Shown here: one piece after another, positions 1-7,076 of the stretch | Position numbering within the stretch: the stretch's first letter is position 1 | How the letters are laid out: each line of letters starts with the position of its first letter | Assembly: GCA_031283565.1 (NCBI GenBank) | Contig: JAITBM010000028.1 | Coordinates: forward strand, 1 to 10,207 | DNA length: 10,207 nucleotides | Origin: Rickettsiales bacterium | Lineage (GTDB): Bacteria; Pseudomonadota; Alphaproteobacteria; Rs-D84 | Reading direction: 5' to 3' | Position numbers and translations under genes: made by a program | The notes under the pieces: generated by a model | The model's input: the letters and a program-made list of their open reading frames with translations, nothing else | Told to the model about the DNA's origin: nothing | Database searches by the model: none

Positions 1-132
1 GACATGCCGGCATAAATCCATAATTTCAGCATGTTTCTTGAAAAACACGGACTGCGGCAGGTTTCTTTGCCGCGCAATGGCAAAGGGCCGGCATAAATGG
101 ACGGAGTAGGGCAGGGGGGCCAAAAAAAGCCC
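1..132. other. Gene-free leader with short repeats
   Basis: I see no convincing gene here. It holds a perfect 10-bp palindrome (ATGCCGGCAT, 4-13), the 12-mer GCCGGCATAAAT twice (6-17 and 87-98), a 6-bp hairpin (GCGGCA 54-59 with TGCCGC 68-73), and an imperfect 8-bp stem around an A-run (110-117 with 130-137, one G-T pair). These look like dispersed intergenic repeat material. The - strand could encode the start of a protein leaving the window (ATG at 32-30, MLKLWIYAGM), but only ten codons are visible and there is no good ribosome-binding site, so I do not call it. Confidence 0.5.
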
Positions 133-161
133 TTGCCATGACAAATATTTATTATTATAAT
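133..161 (+). promoter_or_regulatory. Sigma70-type promoter for the cysteine-rich protein gene
   Basis: TTGCCA (133-138, 5 of 6 matches to TTGACA), a 17-bp spacer, then a perfect TATAAT (156-161). Transcription should begin near 168, only about 6 nt before the ATG at 174. This argues against the in-frame ATG at 138, which lies inside the -35 box, and predicts an almost leaderless mRNA. Confidence 0.65.
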
Positions 162-173
162 GTAATTTTAAGA

Positions 174-1049
174 ATGAGGAAAATTTGTCAATTTTTGACA
201 GTTTGTTTAATTGCCGTGCTCTCCGGCGGTTCCGCTCAAGCGGATTTCACCTGCGCTATCCAATACACCAGCTGCAACCAAAATTATTATCTAAGCGGTT
301 CAAATTGTTTGCCCTGTCCAAGCGGATGTACTTGTGCCGGGAACACGTCCTCTCCAGCCCTGCCGGCAGGTTATTTTTGGACCAATGGTGGGAATTATGC
401 CGAAGGATGCACGGTTTGTCCGACAGGGCATGCGTGCAACGACAACGAAATAATCGGATGCGCCGGTGGATACTATTGGTACGCGGACAAAGTATGTTAT
501 CAATGCGATACAAGTCAGTACGTTTGCAATGGCGGAACCGGCAGCAATGCAATATACTATCCGAAGTGCGGGTCAAATGCCAGCCCAAGCAGTACAACCG
601 CCAACAACAGCCTGTGCGATTGCAACAGTTCCAACACGCAAAGGATAACAGGAAGCGATGATAATGCCGCTAATTCGGGGGGGCCTAACAGCATGTGCGA
701 GTTAGAAGAATGGATCGTTTCTTACCAATGCGGAAATAGTGAGCATTGCGGCGGCAAAGACAGTTCAATAGAGGGCGTTATCGGAATCTTGCCGATCGAA
801 AAGAAAATTTATGAGCCGACTTTCCAAGTGTCGGAAACTTATAAGGAGACCCCCAACTGCTATAAAAGCGGACATACGATGATCGGGTGGAGAATTTCTG
901 ACGCAAACAATTCAGTACAGCAAATTACGATCAATAAAAATCCCAATACTAATGAAATAATATACCTATGTCCTGTTTTCGAAAGCAGTTTTGCTTCATG
1001 CAAGGCCGACAGGTATGACGTGACGCGGATCCCATCCGCCGCCAATTGA
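174..1049 (+). CDS. Cysteine-rich secreted protein with a possible InlB-like C-terminal repeat
   Basis: A 291-aa exported protein of unknown function. Residues 1-23 form a signal peptide (MRK, a hydrophobic core, cleavage after AQA). The mature part has 22 cysteines, arranged through about residue 170 as short cysteine/glycine/tyrosine repeats such as YYLSGSNCLPCPSGCTC, reminiscent of TNFR/EGF or GCC2_GCC3-type disulphide modules. Around residues 225-275 a single unit with the core SGHTMIGWRIS ending in IIYLCPVFES resembles the Listeria-type (InlB B) beta repeat, whose usual pattern is GYTFxGWY...TLYAxW; this is a pattern resemblance only. I chose ATG 174 because the upstream in-frame ATG (138) lies in the promoter and would spoil the signal peptide. 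The gene is visibly more AT-rich than uvrA and stands alone, convergent with uvrA. It is probably a surface or secreted adhesin-like protein. Proteins of this style are, as I recall, numerous in RF32-type gut alphaproteobacteria. Confidence 0.75.
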   Translation: MRKICQFLTVCLIAVLSGGSAQADFTCAIQYTSCNQNYYLSGSNCLPCPSGCTCAGNTSSPALPAGYFWTNGGNYAEGCTVCPTGHACNDNEIIGCAGGYYWYADKVCYQCDTSQYVCNGGTGSNAIYYPKCGSNASPSSTTANNSLCDCNSSNTQRITGSDDNAANSGGPNSMCELEEWIVSYQCGNSEHCGGKDSSIEGVIGILPIEKKIYEPTFQVSETYKETPNCYKSGHTMIGWRISDANNSVQQITINKNPNTNEIIYLCPVFESSFASCKADRYDVTRIPSAAN

Positions 1050-1055
1050 GCAAGC

Positions 1056-1077
1056 CGGGCCTCAATCACGCGGCCCG
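1056..1077. terminator. Weak hairpin between convergent genes
   Basis: CGGGCC (1056-1061) pairs with GGCCCG (1072-1077) across a 10-nt loop, inside the 53-bp gap between two convergent genes. There is no clean T-run on either side (only TCATTTATT on the + side), so it may be a weak bidirectional terminator. Confidence 0.3.
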
Positions 1078-1102
1078 TCATTTATTCTATGGCGCTGGCG
1101 GG

Positions 1103-3919
1103 TCATCGTGCAAGGATTTTTGCGAGGTATTTGCCGGTTAGCGATTCGTCGGATTTGGCGATGTCTTCCGGCGTGCCGGCCGCCACGACGCGGCCGCCGT
1201 TTTCGCCGCCGCCGGGGCCAAGGTCTATGATCCAGTCGGCGCTTTTTATCACGTCCAGATTATGCTCGATTATAACCACCGAATTTCCGGAATCGACCAG
1301 AGATTGCAATACCGACAGGAGCATTTTTATATCTTCGAAGTGAAGCCCCGTTGTCGGTTCGTCCAAAATGTAGAGCGTTTTTCCCGTGCTCCTCGCCGCC
1401 AGCTCTTTCGACAGTTTTACCCTCTGCGCCTCGCCGCCGGACAGTTCCAGCGACGACTGCCCGAGCTTTATGTAGTCCAGCCCCACGCGCCGGAGCAGCT
1501 CCAGCTTGTTTTTTATCTTGGGCGTGTTTATGAAAAACCTGTGGGCCTCTCCGACGGTCATGTCCAGAATGTCGGCGATGGATTTTCCCTTGTATGCCAC
1601 TTTCAGAGTTTCTTCGTTATAGCGCCTGCCGCGGCACTGCTCGCATTCGACATATACGTCCGGCATGAAGTTCATTTCTATCTTTATGACCCCGTCGCCC
1701 TGGCAGGCCTCGCACCGGCCGCCCTTCACATTGAACGAGAATCTTCCGGGCCCGTAGCCGCGCGCGCGCGCTTCCGGCAGGTCCGCGAAAAAATCGCGTA
1801 TGTCCATGAACAGCCCGACATAGGTCGCCGGGTTGCTGCGCGGGCTGCGCCCTATGGGGCTCTGGTCTATGTCGACAACTTTGTCGATATGCTCCAGTCC
1901 TGTTATTTTCAAATGCTCGCCGATTTTATAGCGGGAATTGTATAGCGCGCGCATGGCCGTGGGGTAAAGCGTGCTTAGCAGCAGCGTCGATTTTCCGCTG
2001 CCCGACACGCCGGTGAACACTACGAATTTGCCGAGCGGAATTTCGACGTCTATGTTTTTCAGGTTGTTCTGCCTCGCGCCGCAGATGACGATTTTCTCCC
2101 CGCTGCCGGGGCGCCTCGTTTTCGGAATTTCTATCTTCCTGGCCCCGCTCAGATACTGCCCTGTCAGCGAGTCCCGGTTTTTTATGACTTCGTCGGCGGT
2201 GCCGTGCGCGATTAGCGTTCCGCCGTTCGCGCCCGCGCCGCGGCCTATGTCTATCAGGTAGTCCGCCGTCCGCATGGCGTCCTCGTCGTGCTCAACCACT
2301 ATGACGGTGTTGTCCTTGTCGCGCAGTTCTTTCAGCGAGTCCAGCAGCTTGTCGTTGTCGGACTGGTGAAGCCCTATCGAGGGCTCGTCCAGAACGTACA
2401 GGACGCCGGACAGCCCGCTGCCTATCTGCGAGGCCAGGCGGATTCTTTGCGATTCCCCGCCCGACAAAGTTCCGGCCAAACGCGACAGGGTCAGGTATCC
2501 GAGCCCCACGTTTTTCAGAAACTTCAGGCGCGACGTTATCTCGCGCAAGATGGCGGCTGCTATCTCGTTTCCTTTTTTATCAAGGCGCTTGGGCAGGCCT
2601 TCGAACCATTCCAGCGACTTGTCTATCGGCAGCTCCGTCGCGTCCATTATGTCAAAGCCGCCCGCCTTGACGCATAGCGCGCGCACATTCAGGCGCTTGC
2701 CGTGGCAGGCCGGGCACGGCGTTTCCGAAATGTATTTCGACAGCTCGTCCTTCATCTGTTCCGAGTCGGCTTCGCGCCAGCGGCGCTCGAGATTATGCGC
2801 GGCGCCCTCCCACTCTTTTTGATATTTGTATCCGTTCCATTCCATGTCTATTTTTTCATCGCTGCCATGCAGGATTATGTTCTTGATTTTATCCGGCAGG
2901 CCGTCCCACGGGGCCGACAGCTTGAACTTGTACTTCTTTGCCAGCGATTCCATCACGTTTTCGTACTGGGTTATGGATCCGTTCCGGGAATAGGGGGCTA
3001 TCGCCCCGCCCCGAATCGAAAGCGTCTTGTCCGGGACTATGAGTTCCGGCGACATGTTCATCTTGACGCCGAGGCCGCCGCATTCCGCGCATGCGCCGAG
3101 CGGCGCGTTGAACGAGAAAAGACGCGGCTCTATTTTCGGAATCGTGAAGCCCGATACCGGGCAGGCGTGCTCCGTTGAAAACAATATGTTCTCGCCGGTG
3201 TCGAGGCGCCGCACGAAAACTATCCCCTTCACGAGGCGCAGCGAAGATTCGAGCGACGCCGCCAGGCGCGTGGTGAATTCTTCGCCTGATGCTGCTTCCA
3301 GCCGGTCCGCTATGACGAAAATATCGTGCTTTTTGTTCTTGTCCAAAATCGGAACCGGCTCCAAGTCTTTAAGCTCTCCGTCTATCATCGCCCGCGAATA
3401 GCCCTGCTTCACCAGAAACATCATCTCCTTTTTATATTCCCCCCTGCGGCCCTGGACCAAGGGCGCCATGATGAAAATTTTAGTCTTCGGCGGCAGCTTC
3501 ATCACCCAGCCGATCATTTCCGGTATCGTCTGCGATCTGATCGGCAGGCCTGTTATCGGCGAATGCGGAACGCCGATGCGCGCCCACAGCAGCCGCATGT
3601 AGTCGTATATCTCCGTGACAGTGCCGACAGTGCTGCGCGGATTGTTGCCGGTGGTTTTCTGCTCTATCGATATGGCGGGCGCCAGGCCCTCTATCAGGTC
3701 CACGTCCGGCTTTTTCTGCATGTTCAAAAATTGGCGCGCATAGGACGACAGCGATTCGACATATCGTCTCTGGCCTTCGGCATAGATCGTATTGAACGCG
3801 AGCGACGATTTCCCGCTGCCGGAAACTCCGGTTATGACGACAAGCTTGTTCTTCGGAATGTCAATGTCGATGCCTTTAAGATTATGCTCGCGGGCGCCGC
3901 GTATTTTTATGTGGTTCAT
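1103..3919 (-). CDS. uvrA: Excinuclease ABC subunit A (UvrA)
   Basis: DNA-damage sensor of nucleotide excision repair: a cytoplasmic ABC-type ATPase that dimerises, loads UvrB at lesions and then leaves. It has 938 aa, against about 940 for the E. coli protein. Visible motifs: Walker [10 protein letters not shown] (31-39), signature LSGGESQR (485-492) and Walker [11 protein letters not shown] (509-518) for the first ATPase; Walker [10 protein letters not shown] (637-645), LSGGEAQR (826-833) and [10 protein letters not shown] (851-860) for the second. The second zinc module is intact (C736, C739, C759, C762). The first has C253, C277 and C280, but serine at 256 (CPVSG). A second small CPACHG pair lies near 402-405. 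I chose ATG 3919 because homologues begin just before the IRGAREHNL segment; an in-frame TTG at 3928 overlaps the predicted -10 box. It has its own promoter, so it is probably independent of the rseP operon upstream. Confidence 0.98.
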   Translation of the reverse strand: MNHIKIRGAREHNLKGIDIDIPKNKLVVITGVSGSGKSSLAFNTIYAEGQRRYVESLSSYARQFLNMQKKPDVDLIEGLAPAISIEQKTTGNNPRSTVGTVTEIYDYMRLLWARIGVPHSPITGLPIRSQTIPEMIGWVMKLPPKTKIFIMAPLVQGRRGEYKKEMMFLVKQGYSRAMIDGELKDLEPVPILDKNKKHDIFVIADRLEAASGEEFTTRLAASLESSLRLVKGIVFVRRLDTGENILFSTEHACPVSGFTIPKIEPRLFSFNAPLGACAECGGLGVKMNMSPELIVPDKTLSIRGGAIAPYSRNGSITQYENVMESLAKKYKFKLSAPWDGLPDKIKNIILHGSDEKIDMEWNGYKYQKEWEGAAHNLERRWREADSEQMKDELSKYISETPCPACHGKRLNVRALCVKAGGFDIMDATELPIDKSLEWFEGLPKRLDKKGNEIAAAILREITSRLKFLKNVGLGYLTLSRLAGTLSGGESQRIRLASQIGSGLSGVLYVLDEPSIGLHQSDNDKLLDSLKELRDKDNTVIVVEHDEDAMRTADYLIDIGRGAGANGGTLIAHGTADEVIKNRDSLTGQYLSGARKIEIPKTRRPGSGEKIVICGARQNNLKNIDVEIPLGKFVVFTGVSGSGKSTLLLSTLYPTAMRALYNSRYKIGEHLKITGLEHIDKVVDIDQSPIGRSPRSNPATYVGLFMDIRDFFADLPEARARGYGPGRFSFNVKGGRCEACQGDGVIKIEMNFMPDVYVECEQCRGRRYNEETLKVAYKGKSIADILDMTVGEAHRFFINTPKIKNKLELLRRVGLDYIKLGQSSLELSGGEAQRVKLSKELAARSTGKTLYILDEPTTGLHFEDIKMLLSVLQSLVDSGNSVVIIEHNLDVIKSADWIIDLGPGGGENGGRVVAAGTPEDIAKSDESLTGKYLAKILAR

Positions 3920-3928
3920 GATTTGCAA

Positions 3929-3957
3929 ATCCTAGCAGAGAATAAGCGCCTTTTCAA
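3929..3957 (-). promoter_or_regulatory. uvrA promoter, TTGAAA-17-TAGGAT with TGC extension
   Basis: On the - strand, TTGAAA (3957-3952), a 17-bp spacer and TAGGAT (3934-3929) preceded by TGC. The expected start is near 3922, about 3 nt before ATG 3919, so the message would be nearly leaderless. The AGGA of the -10 box could be mistaken for a Shine-Dalgarno sequence, but it would probably not be in the transcript. I saw no LexA-type operator. Confidence 0.5.
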
Positions 3958-3970
3958 CAGAATTTTTGCG

Positions 3971-4001
3971 GCGGGGCGGCGCTTTTCTCCGATGGCCCCG
4001 C
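3971..4001. terminator. Hairpin downstream of the rseP-linked operon
   Basis: GCGGGGC (3971-3977) and GCCCCGC (3995-4001) form a 7-bp GC stem with a 17-nt loop, 33 nt past the end of the last operon gene and just ahead of the uvrA promoter. It has no T-run on the - strand side, so it would be a weak or Rho-assisted stop at best. Confidence 0.3.
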
Positions 4002-4034
4002 AATGGCAGGCATAATGGGCGCGAAATGGCGGCT

Positions 4035-4376
4035 TTAAGATTGCGGCTTGCGCAAATGGCACGTGGTTGCAAAGTCCGTGTAGATTGTAGCCGTGTCGCC
4101 GCTTATGTACATGACCCTGTCCTCTTCGCCCATATAGTACGTTGTAGCGCCGCCGGCGCCCTTCCTGCGGTAAAGCATGCCCTGCGATTCCGGCAATTTG
4201 CCGTTTCTAAGGCGGTATGTTTCATCGTCGACTTTCTCTATGACGAAACCGCGGTCGTCGTCAAGGCAGCCGAGCAGCCTGCCGTTCAGCCCGCACGAAT
4301 GGGTGCAGTCGTAAATCTCTCCGCGCGCGTTCAAGGATAGCGCCGCCGCCGCAAATATTATCGAAAGCTTTTTCAT
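4035..4376 (-). CDS. Small secreted four-cysteine protein, last gene of the rseP operon
   Basis: 113 aa, family not recognised. Residues 1-19 look like a signal peptide (MKK, then IIFAAAALSL, ending NARG). The mature domain of about 94 residues carries C24, C28, C37 and C106, and three aromatic/charged stretches (VDDETYRLRNG, TTYYMGEEDRVMY, TATIYTDF) that look like strands of a small beta-rich periplasmic domain. Its ATG overlaps the stop codon of the preceding gene as ATGA, so it should be translationally coupled to it. There is no lipobox, so it is soluble periplasmic or secreted. Its place at the end of an envelope operon suggests an envelope role, possibly as partner or client of RseP; that is inference. 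Confidence 0.7.
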   Translation of the reverse strand: MKKLSIIFAAAALSLNARGEIYDCTHSCGLNGRLLGCLDDDRGFVIEKVDDETYRLRNGKLPESQGMLYRRKGAGGATTYYMGEEDRVMYISGDTATIYTDFATTCHLRKPQS

Positions 4377-4588
4377 TTCTCGCTCTGTTTCTTATAGCAG
4401 TTTATGTTATGAAACCTGTCGTTTGGCCGCAAATAGCATTCCGCCGTTTTGCCGTCGCATCTTAAGGTTCCCGGCCGGATTTGGTCGCTCCGCGCCGCCG
4501 AAGCCGTGGCGCGGACGCATCGCGGGAGCGCGATTCCGTACAGCGGAGCCGGCAGCAGCGCGATCAAAAAAGCCGCGGATCTCGTCAT
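4373..4588 (-). CDS. Small secreted four-cysteine protein coupled to rseP
   Basis: 71 aa, family not recognised. The N-terminus MTRSAAFLIALLPAPLYGIA is a plausible signal peptide. The rest is short and basic, with C24, C44, C51 and C64, enough for two disulphides. The start codon overlaps the rseP stop as ATGA, and its own stop overlaps the next start the same way. GGAAAA lies just before the ATG. Longer in-frame starts up to 4651 would lie inside the rseP coding region and push the signal peptide inward, so I prefer 4588. There is no close lipobox (the context is LPRC). It could be a poorly conserved envelope protein or a remnant, but double coupling inside a compact operon favours a real gene. 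Confidence 0.6.
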   Translation of the reverse strand: MTRSAAFLIALLPAPLYGIALPRCVRATASAARSDQIRPGTLRCDGKTAECYLRPNDRFHNINCYKKQSEK

Positions 4589-5631
4589 TTTTCCAGAATC
4601 CTGGCTATGTCGTTCCAGAGTGCGAACGCCATCAGCGCCGCCAGAAGCCACCAGCCTGCCCGCATGACCGATTCCATCGCGCGGCCCTGCAATTTCCTGC
4701 GCGTTGCCGCCTCTATCGCCAGAATCAGCAGATGGCCGCCGTCCAGGACCGGCAGCGGAAACAAATTGATCACCCCAAGGTTCACCGACAGCAGCGCTAT
4801 GACCGCGAGCAGCGCCGCAAAGCCAGCCGATATCGCCCGCCCGCTCATTTCAGCTATGGTCAGAAAGCCCCCCAGCTGCTTTGACGAGCGTTCGCCTGAT
4901 ATCATCTGCCGCAGGATGACAAGCACCATTTGCGATTGGCTCCGGAGTTCGCGGGCGCCCTTGCCGAGCGCGGTGAAAAATCCGTTGCGGACGGTTTCGA
5001 TCTTTGCCGGATCCGGAGCGATCCCCCACTTGCCCGGCGGCATTTTCGGCATCATGATGTTTTTGCCGCGCAGGATTATCAGGGCGGTTTCGCGGCCCGC
5101 GCCCAATTCCTTTTCCCACAGCATCTCTTCCCATGTCGATACTTTTTTCCCGCCGACCTGCATTATGCGGTCCCCCTTGCACAATTTCCCCCCCTCTGTG
5201 CAATTGCCGCCGCCTGCTATTTCCCCGACGGTCGGCATCTGCAATTTCTGCGTGCCCATGGCCTGCCCGGCATAGATCGCAAACGCCAGCGCAAGGTTCA
5301 TGAAGATCCCGGCGCCGACTATGACGGCCTGCTTCCACGCCGGGGCCGACAGGTAGTGCCCGATTTTATCCTGGGCCGGCAATTCTTTGAACTTGCGGCG
5401 CTCGAACATGTCTTCCTGCCCGTAGATCGAGACGAAGCCGCCAAGCGGCAGCCACGCGATCCGCCATTCGGTGCCGCGCCTGTCCCGCCATTTGAATATC
5501 GGCCGGCCGAATCCTATGGAAAATATGTTGACCTTGACGCCGGCCCATCGCGCTGCAAAAAAATGCCCTGCTTCGTGAATGGATATCACGAGGCCCAGGA
5601 CTATCAAAAATCCGGCTATGGAATAAATCAT
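4585..5631 (-). CDS. rseP: RseP/MmpA-type site-2 intramembrane zinc protease
   Basis: Inner-membrane metalloprotease that cleaves transmembrane segments, classically of anti-sigma factors during envelope stress, and of signal-peptide remnants. It has 348 aa, short next to E. coli RseP (about 450) and consistent with a single PDZ domain. HEAGH (19-23) in the first membrane helix gives two zinc histidines and the catalytic glutamate. The NLFPLPVLDGGH segment (289-300) gives the aspartate ligand D297. Membrane helices are near 2-25, 100-123, 270-293 and 322-342. The PDZ domain lies at about 128-200. Odd: two cysteines, C144 and C151, replace the usual SPAxxAGL-type loop before the KGD motif. The start at 5631 is set by TAAGGAG six bases upstream, fused to the cdsA stop. 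It is coupled downstream by ATGA to a secreted protein gene. Confidence 0.95.
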   Translation of the reverse strand: MIYSIAGFLIVLGLVISIHEAGHFFAARWAGVKVNIFSIGFGRPIFKWRDRRGTEWRIAWLPLGGFVSIYGQEDMFERRKFKELPAQDKIGHYLSAPAWKQAVIVGAGIFMNLALAFAIYAGQAMGTQKLQMPTVGEIAGGGNCTEGGKLCKGDRIMQVGGKKVSTWEEMLWEKELGAGRETALIILRGKNIMMPKMPPGKWGIAPDPAKIETVRNGFFTALGKGARELRSQSQMVLVILRQMISGERSSKQLGGFLTIAEMSGRAISAGFAALLAVIALLSVNLGVINLFPLPVLDGGHLLILAIEAATRRKLQGRAMESVMRAGWWLLAALMAFALWNDIARILEK

Positions 5632-5637
5632 GATCCG

Positions 5638-5644
5638 CTCCTTA
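5638..5644 (-). promoter_or_regulatory. rseP Shine-Dalgarno fused to the cdsA stop codon
   Basis: TAAGGAG contains the cdsA TAA stop and a strong ribosome-binding core, six bases before the rseP ATG. It fixes the rseP start at 5631 rather than the longer in-frame alternative at 5691, which lies inside cdsA. Confidence 0.8.
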
Positions 5645-6262
5645 CAGTGTGGCCAGCCATGCTGTCGGCAAAGCAAAAATCCAGCCGTCAAACCTATCCA
5701 GCAGTCCGCCGTGGCCCGGCAGAATATTGCTGAAATCCTTTATCCCAAGCCTGCGCTTTACCGCGCTCATGGCCAGGTCCCCGTATTGCGACAGCAGGGA
5801 TACCCCGATGCCTATCCACATCAGGGCCGACATGAAGATATCCGCCGCCAAAAGAGAGTACATCACGCTGGCGGCCGTTCCGCATATTATCCCCGCTATC
5901 TGTCCGGTCCAGGTCTTGTTCGGGCTTATTCGCGGCCATAATTTGTCCCCGCCGAATGTGCGGCCGAAGTACCAGGCTCCGATATCGGCCGCCGCGATGG
6001 TCATCAAAAGCAGCAGCATTATCGCGGGCTTTGCCCCTAAAAAGTAAGCGGACGCAAGCAGCGCCGCGCCATAGGCCGCGCCCGCCGCGCCGATAAGAAA
6101 AGGAACTTTCTTTTTCGATTTTTTCACGGCCGCAAGCAATTCCGCCGACATTCCTAGCGCCAGCGCCGCCGCCAGCCACCGCGTGGCTCCAAGCCATGCC
6201 GCCGCGCCGAACGCCGCCAGCATCGCGATTGATGACAATATTCGTTTATTTGTGTTTTTCAT
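5642..6262 (-). CDS. cdsA: Phosphatidate cytidylyltransferase (CDP-diacylglycerol synthase)
   Basis: Integral membrane enzyme that joins CTP and phosphatidic acid to CDP-diacylglycerol, the precursor of the phospholipids. The family signature is clear near the C-terminus: SAVKRRLGIKD, then LPGHGGLLDRFDG (about 166-193), plus DIGAWYFGRTFG (93-104) and SPNKTWTG (113-120). Several hydrophobic helices precede and separate these. At 206 aa it is clearly shorter than the 270-285 aa of many CdsA proteins, with fewer N-terminal helices, but the catalytic half is complete. I chose the ATG at 6262, which overlaps the stop of the 33-aa ORF as ATGA and has GGA seven bases upstream; an in-frame ATG at 6277 is possible and adds five residues. 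It sits between the micro-ORF and rseP. Confidence 0.93.
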   Translation of the reverse strand: MKNTNKRILSSIAMLAAFGAAAWLGATRWLAAALALGMSAELLAAVKKSKKKVPFLIGAAGAAYGAALLASAYFLGAKPAIMLLLLMTIAAADIGAWYFGRTFGGDKLWPRISPNKTWTGQIAGIICGTAASVMYSLLAADIFMSALMWIGIGVSLLSQYGDLAMSAVKRRLGIKDFSNILPGHGGLLDRFDGWIFALPTAWLATL

Positions 6263-6360
6263 GATCTGTTCCGCCATTCGGTTGTCATTGCGCGCCGCCC
6301 GCGCATTTCTTTATTATCGCTAGATATGCCGTCCTGCGGGATGGCGGATTTGTCGCTCAT
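6259..6360 (-). CDS. 33-aa micro-ORF between uppS and cdsA
   Basis: A 33-residue hydrophilic peptide starting MSDKSAIPQDG and ending in a basic tail (MRGRRAMTTEWRNRS). Function unknown. Its ATG overlaps the uppS stop as ATGA, its TGA overlaps the cdsA ATG as ATGA, and a strong GGAGG lies eight bases before its start inside the end of uppS. This arrangement suggests it is translated and passes ribosomes from uppS to cdsA. It has no signal peptide or membrane segment. It may be a functional small protein, or only a translated bridge whose peptide is irrelevant. The alternative, untranslated spacer with chance overlaps at both ends, is possible but less attractive given the strong ribosome-binding site. 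Confidence 0.5.
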   Translation of the reverse strand: MSDKSAIPQDGISSDNKEMRGRRAMTTEWRNRS

Positions 6361-7055
6361 TTTCCGAACCTCCGCTTGCGCTTTGCGAAATCGGCCAGTA
6401 TCCCGTCTAAAATACGCTTGCTGATTCCAGGCCAGTCGCGCTTTATGAACAAAAACTCCGCATAGGCCAGCTTCCATAGCATGAAATTCGATATGCGCTG
6501 CTCGCCGCTGGTGCGCACCGCCAGGTCAATCGGCGGCAAATCCCCTGAGTCCATGAAAGATTCGAACTTTTCTGAGTCCACGGTTTCGCCGCGCGACACC
6601 GCCGCGTTCGCCGCGCGCAAAATCTCGTCCCGCCCGCCGTAGTCTATGGCGAACACTATCGTGCCCTTGGCGTTTGCCGCCGTGTCCGCCTCGGCTTTTT
6701 CAAAAATTTTCACAATCGAGGGGCTAAGGCGGTCCCGCCGCCCGATGAATCTTATGCGCGCGCCCTCCTTTGCCGCAGCATCAACCTGGCGCGGCAGCTC
6801 CGTTTCTATCAGCTGCATCAGGAAGTCGACCTCGTCTCCGCTGCGGTTCCAGTTCTCGCTGGAAAAGGCGAACAGGCTGATGGTCGAGACGCCGCGCCCG
6901 AACAGGTGCCGCACCGCCATGTCTATGACGTTCGCGCCCCTGCGGTGCCCATAGGTCGGCGGCATGCCGCGCCTCCGCGCCCAGCGCCGGTTCCCGTCCA
7001 TTATGAATGCTATGTGCGTGCATATATCTTTTTTCTTGCGCCAAAACTTGAACAT
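6357..7055 (-). CDS. uppS: Undecaprenyl diphosphate synthase (cis-prenyltransferase)
   Basis: Cytoplasmic/membrane-associated enzyme that adds isopentenyl units in cis to farnesyl diphosphate, making the C55 carrier lipid for peptidoglycan and other envelope polymers. 232 aa, normal for the family. Motifs: HIAFIMDGNRRWA (14-26) with catalytic D20; SSENWNR (65-71); and the diagnostic RTSGEQRISNFMLWKLAYAE (181-200) that binds diphosphate and closes the active site. It has a basic N-terminus (KFWRKKKD). GGA lies nine bases before the ATG. It is first in a - strand operon and divergent from ispA, whose product is its substrate. Its stop overlaps the micro-ORF start. Confidence 0.97.
   Translation of the reverse strand: MFKFWRKKKDICTHIAFIMDGNRRWARRRGMPPTYGHRRGANVIDMAVRHLFGRGVSTISLFAFSSENWNRSGDEVDFLMQLIETELPRQVDAAAKEGARIRFIGRRDRLSPSIVKIFEKAEADTAANAKGTIVFAIDYGGRDEILRAANAAVSRGETVDSEKFESFMDSGDLPPIDLAVRTSGEQRISNFMLWKLAYAEFLFIKRDWPGISKRILDGILADFAKRKRRFGK
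6369..6373 (-). promoter_or_regulatory. Shine-Dalgarno of the 33-aa micro-ORF
   Basis: GGAGG on the - strand, inside the last codons of uppS and eight bases before the micro-ORF ATG at 6360. It is one of the strongest ribosome-binding cores in the operon and has no other start codon to serve. Confidence 0.6.
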
Positions 7056-7075
7056 TCTATTTTCCGTATTATAAT
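7048..7075 (+). promoter_or_regulatory. ispA promoter
   Basis: TTGAAC (7048-7053), a 16-bp spacer, TATAAT (7070-7075). The expected start is near 7082, giving a leader of about 49 nt before ATG 7131. The -35 box overlaps the uppS start codon region. Confidence 0.55.
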
Positions 7076-7076
7076 G

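Noticed and set aside
1..32. Possible - strand gene start MLKLWIYAGM leaving the left edge
   Set aside because: Ten codons only, weak upstream AAGA, and overlap with a perfect palindrome; cannot be supported without the sequence to the left.
2..109. Open + strand frame of 35 codons from the left edge
   Set aside because: Could be the tail of an upstream gene, but composition is not protein-like and it contains repeat sequence.
110..137. Hairpin around an A-run as a terminator
   Set aside because: The homopolymer lies in the loop rather than after the stem, on either strand, so it is not a canonical terminator.
138..173. Upstream in-frame ATG for the cysteine-rich protein
   Set aside because: It overlaps the -35 box, so it would lie before the transcription start, and the added 12 residues would disrupt the signal peptide.
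1262..1945. Long + strand frames opposite uvrA, here and elsewhere along it
   Set aside because: Shadows of a clearly identified gene on the other strand in GC-rich DNA.
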